The notes under the pieces were generated by a model that had not been told where the DNA came from, did not search any database, and worked only from the letters and a program-made list of their open reading frames with translations. Both the position numbers and the translations under genes were made by a program. From an uncultured Dorea sp. (GTDB lineage: Bacteria; Bacillota; Clostridia; Lachnospirales; Lachnospiraceae), in the NCBI GenBank assembly GCA_910587575.1, contig CAJULU010000041.1:13726-40941 (forward strand): DNA of 27,216 bases, written 5' to 3'. How positions within the stretch are numbered: the first letter of the stretch is position 1; each line of letters begins with the position of its first letter. Below, piece after piece: positions 16,257 through 21,813 of this stretch.

Positions 16257-18209
16257 ATGAAAGAATTGAAAGAACGTTATCTGGAGAGACTTTCCCAGTT
16301 ATATCCGACCATCGCAGAGGCATCGACAGAGATTATCAATCTCCAGGCGATTCTGAACCTTCCGAAAGGAACCGAGCATTTCCTGACGGATATTCATGGG
16401 GAATACGAGGCTTTTTCCCATGTGCTTAAAAACGGTTCGGGAGCAGTGCGCCGTAAAGTTGATGACGTCTTCGGGAATACTATGAGTAGCAGGACCAAAC
16501 AGGCTCTTGCTACTCTTATTTATTATCCCAGGGAGAAGATGGACAGGATCAAGCGGGAAGAGGACAACATGGAGGACTGGTACAAGATTACCCTGTACCG
16601 GCTGATTGAGATCAGCAAGCGGGCGGCGAGCAAATACACCCGCTCCAAGGTGAGAAAGTCACTGCCTAAGGACTTTGCCTATGTGATCGAGGAACTGATT
16701 ACGGAGAAGGCGGATATGATGGACAAGGGTTCTTACTATAATTCCATCGTGAGCACGATTATCAGAATCGGCAAGGCGGAGAAGTTCATCATTGCGCTGA
16801 GCGAGCTGATCCAGAGGCTGACGGTGGATCATCTGCATATTGTGGGGGATATCTATGACCGGGGGCCGGGGCCTCATATCATTATGGATAAACTGATTGA
16901 ACATCATTCCGTGGACATCCAGTGGGGAAACCATGACGTGCTGTGGATGGGAGCGGCGGCAGGCCAGCTTGGGTGTATTGCCAATGTCATCCGTATCTGT
17001 GCAAGATACGGCAATCTGGATATCCTGGAAGAAGGATATGGTATCAATCTCCTTCCTCTGGCAACCTTCGCCATGAATACCTATAGCGATGATCCCTGCA
17101 GATGTTTCCAGCTTAAGGGAGATTCTGGACACGGGAAGAACGAGATGCTCATAGATATTAAGATGCACAAGGCGATTTCCGTAATCCAGTTCAAGGTAGA
17201 AGGGCAGATTATCCGCAAGAATCCCGGTTTTCAGATGGAGGACCGGAACCTGCTGCACCATATTGACTATGAGAAAGGAACCATAGAGATTGACGGTAAG
17301 ACGTATGAGATGCTGGACCGGAATTTCCCGACCATAGACCCGAAGGAACCGTATGCGCTGACCAAGGATGAAGCAGACATTATGGAACGGTTAGAGCAGG
17401 CATTTCTGAATTGTGAGAAATTACAGCGGCATATGCGTTTCCTGTTGAATAAAGGGGCTTTATATAAGGTCTATAACAATAATCTTCTGTATCATGGATG
17501 TGTGCCGCTCAATGAGGACGGAAGCCTGAAATCCGTGTCCATATATGGGAAGTCTTATCAGGGGAAGAGCCTGTATGAGATTCTGGAAAGTTATGTGCGC
17601 AAGGGATTCCATGCACTGGACGATGAGGAACGGGAACGGGGCAAGGATATCATGTGGTACATCTGGCTTGGCGAAGGTTCGCCACTGTTCGGCAAGGATA
17701 AGATGGCAACCTTTGAGCGGTATTTCCTTGCGGATAAGGAGACGCACAAGGAGAAGAAGAATCCTTATTACAATCTTCTGGAAAATGAGGAAGTGGTGAA
17801 CGGCATTCTGAAAGAATTCGGCCTGCCCGAAGAAGAAACGCACATTATTAACGGCCATGTTCCGGTGAAAAGCAAGAACGGGGAGAATCCGGTCAAATGC
17901 GGCGGAAAGGTCATGATCATTGACGGAGGATTTTCCAAGGCGTACCAGAAGGAGACGGGGATTGCAGGTTATACGCTGATCTCCAATTCCTATGGGCTGA
18001 TTCTGGTAGCCCATGAACCTTTCGAGTCTACGGAAGCGGCGATTGAGAAGGAAAGCGACATCCATTCAGAAAGCGTGATCGTAAACCGGGTGCTGGAGAG
18101 GAAGCTGGTAGGCGATACGGATGTGGGACGGGATCTGAAGGAACAGATTGCGGATTTGGCGGTGCTTCTTAGGGCTTACAGAAGCGGGCAGATTGCGGAG
18201 CGCCTGTAG
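16257..18209 (+). CDS. fbp: Class III fructose-1,6-bisphosphatase
   Basis: Gluconeogenic phosphatase of the Firmicute-specific class III (B. subtilis Fbp type), a member of the calcineurin-like metallophosphoesterases. 650 aa is normal. Metal-site motifs: GDIYDRGPGP with Asp198, WGNHDVLWMG (223-232) with Asn225-His226-Asp227, and NGHVPVK further on. The N-terminal region LTDIHGEYEAF carries the first Asp/His ligands. GGGAGG lies 6 nt before the ATG. It stands alone, flanked by structured non-coding DNA on both sides. Confidence 0.96.
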   Translation: MKELKERYLERLSQLYPTIAEASTEIINLQAILNLPKGTEHFLTDIHGEYEAFSHVLKNGSGAVRRKVDDVFGNTMSSRTKQALATLIYYPREKMDRIKREEDNMEDWYKITLYRLIEISKRAASKYTRSKVRKSLPKDFAYVIEELITEKADMMDKGSYYNSIVSTIIRIGKAEKFIIALSELIQRLTVDHLHIVGDIYDRGPGPHIIMDKLIEHHSVDIQWGNHDVLWMGAAAGQLGCIANVIRICARYGNLDILEEGYGINLLPLATFAMNTYSDDPCRCFQLKGDSGHGKNEMLIDIKMHKAISVIQFKVEGQIIRKNPGFQMEDRNLLHHIDYEKGTIEIDGKTYEMLDRNFPTIDPKEPYALTKDEADIMERLEQAFLNCEKLQRHMRFLLNKGALYKVYNNNLLYHGCVPLNEDGSLKSVSIYGKSYQGKSLYEILESYVRKGFHALDDEERERGKDIMWYIWLGEGSPLFGKDKMATFERYFLADKETHKEKKNPYYNLLENEEVVNGILKEFGLPEEETHIINGHVPVKSKNGENPVKCGGKVMIIDGGFSKAYQKETGIAGYTLISNSYGLILVAHEPFESTEAAIEKESDIHSESVIVNRVLERKLVGDTDVGRDLKEQIADLAVLLRAYRSGQIAERL

Positions 18210-18237
18210 ACAGATCGGCATAAGCCAGGGGATACGG

Positions 18238-18265
18238 GAAGGGCACACTCTGATGTATGCCCTTC
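18238..18265 (+). terminator. Hairpin after fbp (second copy of the 25-bp repeat)
   Basis: GAAGGGCA (18238-18245) pairs perfectly with TGCCCTTC (18258-18265) around a 12-nt loop, 28 nt after the fbp stop. No T run follows, so it may be a weak terminator or an mRNA-stabilising stem. Bases 18239-18263 repeat the element at 16182-16206. Confidence 0.4.
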
Positions 18266-18269
18266 TGTC

Positions 18270-18404
18270 CTATACCACCGCTTCTATGATGGTCTTATTG
18301 CCGATTGCAATCTGATGTACGCCGATTTCTTTTTTCTTATTAAAATTGAAGCTTAACAGATAGCCTTTATCCGTGTTCAGACTCCTTTCCATCAGATTTT
18401 TGCT
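18270..18404 (-). pseudogene. C-terminal remnant of an AAA-ATPase-like/PD-(D/E)XK (DUF1703) protein
   Basis: On the minus strand a 44-codon frame between TGA (18407-18405) and TAG (18272-18270) contains KGYLLSFNFNKKKEIGVH and ends GNKTIIEAVV. This looks like the extreme C-terminus of the AAA-ATPase-like family whose members carry a PD-(D/E)XK (DUF1703) domain and are common in gut Firmicutes. The rest of the roughly 500-residue protein is absent, and the DNA upstream on that strand is A/T-rich with stops. Recognition is by memory of the motif, so the family call is moderate; that it is a broken gene is more certain than its identity. Confidence 0.55.
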
Positions 18405-18570
18405 TCATGTCCCTAAATAATAGCATATAAATGAAGACTTTCCAATGTTTTGTAAAAAAATACCATGTTCAAAAATATCTTTTTTTGTATACTCTTCATA
18501 ATTTTGCAGATATTACTGATAACAAGTATTACTTGATGATAGATAAAATACATGAAAGGGAGAATTTGAT
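18405..18570. other. A/T-rich spacer before the lipoprotein gene
   Basis: No gene is seen. TATACT at 18488-18493 and TTGCAG/TATTAC at 18504-18533 are weak promoter candidates for the lipoprotein gene; neither is convincing. The run from 18210 to 18570 otherwise holds only the post-fbp hairpin and the gene remnant. Confidence 0.4.
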
Positions 18571-18927
18571 ATGAAACAGTTAAAGAAAATGGTACTGATT
18601 CTTATGTGCACAGGCGCAATGCTTGGCATGACTGCCTGCGGCAGTGACGGAAACGCTGATGACAATGCGGCAAATAACAATGCTGCAGACGGCACTAACA
18701 ATGGTAACAACAATAATAACAATGGAAATAACAACAACGGAAATACTAACGGTGCAACCGACGGTACAGACCGTGACCGTAACGACGGCGATAATATAGC
18801 CGATGAGATTGGCGATGATGTCCGTGACGGCATGGATGATGTGGGCGATGCCCTGGACGGTACGGATGACAACATCAATGGCACAGACGACAACACGGAT
18901 GGTGTGAATGACGACAAGGTAAGATAA
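18571..18927 (+). CDS. Small Asn/Asp-rich lipoprotein
   Basis: 118 residues with a lipoprotein signal: basic start MKQLKK, hydrophobic core to about residue 22, and a lipobox-like M-T-A-C with Cys23 as the lipid-anchored residue. The mature part is almost entirely Asn, Asp, Gly and Thr, with Asn-rich runs near 35-60 and Asp-rich repeats near 65-115 (DDVRDGMDD, GTDDNINGTDDNTDG). There is no recognisable domain. A strongly acidic, disordered extracellular chain is expected, possibly a cation-binding or spacer-type surface protein, but the role is unknown. AAAGGGAG precedes the ATG, and a hairpin terminator follows. Confidence 0.85.
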   Translation: MKQLKKMVLILMCTGAMLGMTACGSDGNADDNAANNNAADGTNNGNNNNNNGNNNNGNTNGATDGTDRDRNDGDNIADEIGDDVRDGMDDVGDALDGTDDNINGTDDNTDGVNDDKVR

Positions 18928-18941
18928 TTTCTGATATAAGG

Positions 18942-18980
18942 AGCTGCTTTTCCGGGCGATTCCGGATGGGCAGCTTTTCC
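18942..18980 (+). terminator. Terminator after the lipoprotein gene
   Basis: AGCTGC (18942-18947) pairs with GCAGCT (18970-18975), with an inner CCGG/CCGG stem, followed by TTT. It starts 15 nt after the stop. Confidence 0.65.
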
Positions 18981-18992
18981 GTTTATTCTCTA

Positions 18993-19021
18993 TTGAACAT
19001 TATCAAGTGTTTTGATATAAT
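18993..19021 (+). promoter_or_regulatory. Promoter for the 63-residue orphan gene
   Basis: TTGAAC (18993-18998), 17 nt, then a perfect TATAAT (19016-19021) with TGA in front (extended -10). It gives a leader of about 35 nt. Confidence 0.75.
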
Positions 19022-19063
19022 CAAAATAACAGATAAACGGTGCTTTAAAAGTGAGGTGAGAGT

Positions 19064-19255
19064 ATGCCAAGTATATCTGACATTGTAAAAGATTCCGTAG
19101 TTGAATTTTCAAGGTTGCAAAATTGGATGATATCAGCAAAAGAAAACGGCGACATGGTCACATATAAAATGATGCTTGACCGTTACAAGGAATTAAAGGT
19201 GATTCTCACTGTTGCAGGTGTTAATCTGCAGGAAATTGACAAAATAAAAGAGTAG
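19064..19255 (+). CDS. Small conserved-looking hypothetical protein (63 aa)
   Basis: A 63-residue soluble, mostly helical protein (MPSISDIVKDSVVEFSRLQNWM ... LTVAGVNLQEIDKIKE). A strong promoter, AGGTGAG-type binding site and a strong terminator bracket it, so it is very probably expressed as a single-gene unit. I know no function. The mixed charged/hydrophobic heptad-like pattern suggests a small helical hairpin or dimer. It has no membrane segment, Cys motif or nucleic-acid-binding motif. Confidence 0.8.
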   Translation: MPSISDIVKDSVVEFSRLQNWMISAKENGDMVTYKMMLDRYKELKVILTVAGVNLQEIDKIKE

Positions 19256-19263
19256 TCTGAAAG

Positions 19264-19304
19264 AAGGTGTAAAGTCTTATTATCATAGGCTGTACACCTT
19301 TTTT
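19264..19304 (+). terminator. Intrinsic terminator after the 63-residue gene
   Basis: AAGGTGTA (19264-19271) pairs with TACACCTT (19293-19300) across a 21-nt loop, followed directly by TTTT. Confidence 0.8.
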
Positions 19305-19354
19305 CGACCAGAATATATGTTTTTCGTCAAATTGGATAAAAGAACGAAAATATA

Positions 19355-19372
19355 TTGTTAAAATTTCTACAA
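19355..19372 (+). promoter_or_regulatory. Candidate Rex operator 1
   Basis: TTGTTAAAATTTCTACAA matches the clostridial Rex pattern TTGTTAA-n4-TTAACAA at 12 of 14 fixed positions. It lies 27 bp upstream, centre to centre, of a second such site. Rex is an NADH-sensing repressor. Confidence 0.5.
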
Positions 19373-19381
19373 ACACAGGGC

Positions 19382-19399
19382 TTGTTAATTTATTGTCAA
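19382..19399 (+). promoter_or_regulatory. Candidate Rex operator 2, overlapping the -35
   Basis: TTGTTAATTTATTGTCAA matches TTGTTAA-n4-TTAACAA at 12 of 14 fixed positions. Its first six bases are the -35 of the dehydrogenase promoter, so bound Rex would block RNA polymerase. Confidence 0.6.
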
Positions 19400-19410
19400 T
19401 GTGCTATCAT
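19382..19410 (+). promoter_or_regulatory. Promoter for the lactate/malate dehydrogenase-family gene
   Basis: TTGTTA (19382-19387), exactly 17 nt, then TATCAT (19405-19410) with TGC in front (extended -10). The predicted start near 19417 gives a leader of about 155 nt. Confidence 0.7.
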
Positions 19411-19571
19411 ACTTACAGACGGCGGCAGGAAACGACAGATTATGAATGAAGGAAGTTCTGCACGCCAGGAGTGTACTGGAATCCCTGTGAACTTTGTTCA
19501 ATGAGGCATACCTGCCGGGGCAGGACAGTATACTGAAACAGTAGAAAATGCATAGAGAAGGAGAAGAAAAC

Positions 19572-20519
19572 ATGAGCTGCAAAGTCACAATCATTGGAGC
19601 CGGAAGCGTAGGTTCCACAATTGCGTACACATTGTCCGGTGAGGACATGGCATCCGAGATCGTTCTGATCGACATCAACAAGGAGAAGGTAGAAGGCGAG
19701 GTTATGGATATCGAGCAGGGAACCTGTTTCAGAGATCCGGTAGCAATCGTTGCAGGCGAGTATGAGGATGCGAAGGATTCCGACATCGTGATCATTACAT
19801 CCGGGATTGCGCGTAAGCCAGGCCAGACCAGAATCGAACTGACACAGACCAACGTTAATATCTTAAAAGAGATCACACCGGAGATTGTAAAGGCGGCACC
19901 GAAGGCGCTTTATATCATTGTAAGCAATCCGGTTGATATCATGACCTATGTATTCACAAAGATTTCAGGTATTCCGGAGAATCAGATTATCGGTTCCGGA
20001 ACTGTCTTAGATTCCGCAAGACTTCGCTGCGGACTTTCCGAACATTTTAAAGTTGCACAGAGAAATATTCATGCATATGTATTTGGCGAGCATGGAGATA
20101 CTTCCTTTATTCCGTGGTCAGCAGCCAGGATTGCAGGCGTCAACGTGGACGATTTTGTAGATATGATGCCGCATCTCGGAAAAGAGGCCAAAGAACTGGA
20201 CAAGGATGCCATGCTTACCTATGTACAGAAATCCGGCGGTAAGATCATTGCGAACAAGGGCGCTACCTTCTATGCCGTTACGAGAGGCGTATGCAGATTA
20301 TGCAGTATCCTGATGTCGGCTTCCGAGTCTGTGACCACCGTATCTTCCATGATGCATGGGGAATATGGCATTGAGGACGTGTGCTTAAGCACCCTGGCGC
20401 TGGTGGGACCGAACGGTATCCAGGGCAAGATTCCGATGACTCTTACCGAGGAAGAAGTTGGCAAATTAAAGGCAAGTGCGGAGGCGTTAAAATCTGTCAT
20501 TGCCCAGATTGAACTGTAA
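19572..20519 (+). CDS. ldh: L-lactate/malate dehydrogenase-family NAD-dependent 2-hydroxyacid dehydrogenase
   Basis: Cytosolic NAD(H)-linked enzyme interconverting a 2-oxoacid and an L-2-hydroxyacid. Start set at ATG 19572 (MSCKVTIIGAGS, 315 aa), because AAGGAG at 19558-19563 is 8 nt upstream; the in-frame ATG at 19548 precedes that site. Visible: Gly-rich NAD loop (about 9-14), Asp34 binding the ribose (NAD rather than NADP), Arg87 on the mobile loop, SNPVD, catalytic Asp147, substrate-binding Arg150 and proton-relay His174 in GEHGD. The scaffold is LDH-like (GEHGD, SGTVLD), but the specificity position, normally Gln in lactate dehydrogenases (QKPGETR), is Arg81 here (RKPGQTR), as in malate dehydrogenases. 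Oxaloacetate/malate or another acidic substrate is therefore plausible. It lies directly ahead of the hdr-flx operon. Confidence 0.9.
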   Translation: MSCKVTIIGAGSVGSTIAYTLSGEDMASEIVLIDINKEKVEGEVMDIEQGTCFRDPVAIVAGEYEDAKDSDIVIITSGIARKPGQTRIELTQTNVNILKEITPEIVKAAPKALYIIVSNPVDIMTYVFTKISGIPENQIIGSGTVLDSARLRCGLSEHFKVAQRNIHAYVFGEHGDTSFIPWSAARIAGVNVDDFVDMMPHLGKEAKELDKDAMLTYVQKSGGKIIANKGATFYAVTRGVCRLCSILMSASESVTTVSSMMHGEYGIEDVCLSTLALVGPNGIQGKIPMTLTEEEVGKLKASAEALKSVIAQIEL

Positions 20520-20538
20520 TGAAGGAATTTCAGAATTA

Positions 20539-20567
20539 TTGACTTATAGGAAACTTCATATTAATAT
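20539..20567 (+). promoter_or_regulatory. Promoter for the hdr-flx operon
   Basis: TTGACT (20539-20544, 5/6), exactly 17 nt, then TAATAT (20562-20567, 4/6). It shows that hdrB can be transcribed independently of the upstream dehydrogenase gene. Confidence 0.6.
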
Positions 20568-20581
20568 TAAAAAGAAGTTTC
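20550..20581. promoter_or_regulatory. Perfect 8-bp inverted repeat bracketing the hdr-flx -10
   Basis: GAAACTTC (20550-20557) and GAAGTTTC (20574-20581) are separated by 16 bases containing the -10 box. The position fits an operator for a dimeric repressor; an RNA hairpin ending the upstream transcript is the alternative, but no T run follows. Confidence 0.5.
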
Positions 20582-20613
20582 GACAAAATATTTAAGAAAG
20601 GACAGAGAGAACT

Positions 20614-21420
20614 ATGAAGTACAGTTATTATCCGGGATGCACTTTGAGAACAAAGGCAAAGGATCTGGATGTCTATGCAAGGGCTTCAGCAGCGGCACTG
20701 GGAATCGAGTTGGAAGAGATCGAAGACTGGCAGTGCTGCGGCGGGGTTTATCCGCTTGGTTCTGACGAAATCGCCACGAAATTGTCTTCTGTGCGCGCTC
20801 TGAATGCGGCGAAAGAGAAGGGACAGGATCTCGTGACGATGTGTTCCGCATGCCATCATGTGATCAAACGTGTCAATGACGACATGAAGAATGTGGAAGA
20901 CATCCGCACCAGGGCGAACAATTACATGGAGCTTGAGGAACCTTATGCGGGTGAGACGGTCGTCCTTCATTTCCTGGAAGTCCTTCGTGACAGAGTGGGA
21001 TTTGACGAATTAAAGAAGAAGGTGACCAATCCTCTGACGGGAAAGAAGATCGGTGCATATTACGGCTGCCTGCTCCTTCGCCCAAGCAGTCTCTTAAGCT
21101 TTGACGATCCGGAGAATCCAAAGATTATCGAGGACTTCATCCGTGCCATCGGGGCAGAACCAGTGGTCTATCCTTACCGTAACGAGTGCTGCGGCGGGTA
21201 TATTTCTCTGAAAGAGAAAGAGCTGTCAAAGAATATGTGCGAGAAGATCATGGAGAGTGCAGAAGGCTTTGGCGCTGAAATGCTGACCACGGCATGTCCC
21301 TTATGCCTGTATAACCTGAATAAGAGTACCGGAAAGAAACTTCCGGTTGTCTACTTCACGGAACTGCTTGCGGAGGCATTAGGGGTAAAAGAAATCAAAG
21401 AGGAGGTGGCAAATTCATGA
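20614..21420 (+). CDS. hdrB: HdrB-type heterodisulfide reductase subunit (two CCG domains)
   Basis: Catalytic, disulfide-reducing subunit of an Hdr complex. 268 aa with two intact CCG (Cys-rich) domains: C9, C41-C42, C77/C80 and C152, C192-C193, C228/C231. In methanogens these bind two noncubane [4Fe-4S] clusters that cleave CoM-S-S-CoB. This organism type has no such cofactors, so the native disulfide (a protein or small thiol) is unknown. It is the first gene of the operon, and its TGA overlaps the hdrC ATG (ATGA). The ribosome binding site AAAGGA is about 12 nt from the ATG. No frameshift or missing Cys is seen. Confidence 0.93.
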   Translation: MKYSYYPGCTLRTKAKDLDVYARASAAALGIELEEIEDWQCCGGVYPLGSDEIATKLSSVRALNAAKEKGQDLVTMCSACHHVIKRVNDDMKNVEDIRTRANNYMELEEPYAGETVVLHFLEVLRDRVGFDELKKKVTNPLTGKKIGAYYGCLLLRPSSLLSFDDPENPKIIEDFIRAIGAEPVVYPYRNECCGGYISLKEKELSKNMCEKIMESAEGFGAEMLTTACPLCLYNLNKSTGKKLPVVYFTELLAEALGVKEIKEEVANS

Positions 21421-21806
21421 GTTCTGAGAAGAAACAGGCGGAGCTGATCAGGGAGATCAGCGGCGTGAATCCGCTGAAATGCATGAAATGCGGCAAATGT
21501 TCTGCATCCTGCCCATCCTATAACGAGATGGACATCAAACCACATCAGTTTGTGTCCTATGTCATCAATGAAGATATTGAAAGCCTGGTAAATTCCAGGT
21601 CCCTGTGGAAATGTCTTTCCTGTTTTGCGTGTGTGGAGAGATGTCCCCGTGACGTGAAACCGGGCAAGCTGATTGACGCTGCAAGACAGGCAGTGGTCCG
21701 CCAGAAAGGCCAGAATTATCTTCTGGCAGACGAGATTCCGGAATTATTAGATCCCGATCTTCCACAGCAGTTACTGGTCAGTGCATTCAGAAGATATAGG
21801 AGGTGA
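21417..21806 (+). CDS. hdrC: HdrC-type iron-sulfur subunit
   Basis: Small ferredoxin-like electron carrier linking HdrA to HdrB. 129 aa with two classical [4Fe-4S] motifs: C22/C25/C28/C32 (CMKCGKCSASCP) and C66/C69/C72/C76 (CLSCFACVERCP). It is translationally coupled to hdrB by a 4-base overlap and ends 7 nt before hdrA. Its length and the gene order hdrB-hdrC-hdrA are typical of bacterial Hdr-Flx clusters. Confidence 0.94.
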   Translation: MSSEKKQAELIREISGVNPLKCMKCGKCSASCPSYNEMDIKPHQFVSYVINEDIESLVNSRSLWKCLSCFACVERCPRDVKPGKLIDAARQAVVRQKGQNYLLADEIPELLDPDLPQQLLVSAFRRYRR

Positions 21807-21813
21807 AATTTGC

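Larger units (their letters stand above)
19305..19571. other. Regulatory spacer and leader of the dehydrogenase gene
   Basis: No established gene. It holds two Rex-like sites, the dehydrogenase promoter and a leader of about 155 nt. The leader contains a 20-codon open frame (19442-19504, MNEGSSARQECTGIPVNFVQ) with a weak binding site, and a small hairpin CCTGC/GCAGG (19511-19524). Confidence 0.55.

Noticed and set aside
19548..19571. Upstream ATG at 19548 as the dehydrogenase start
   Set aside because: It has no ribosome binding site; AAGGAG at 19558-19563 is correctly placed for the ATG at 19572, where the family N-terminus begins.
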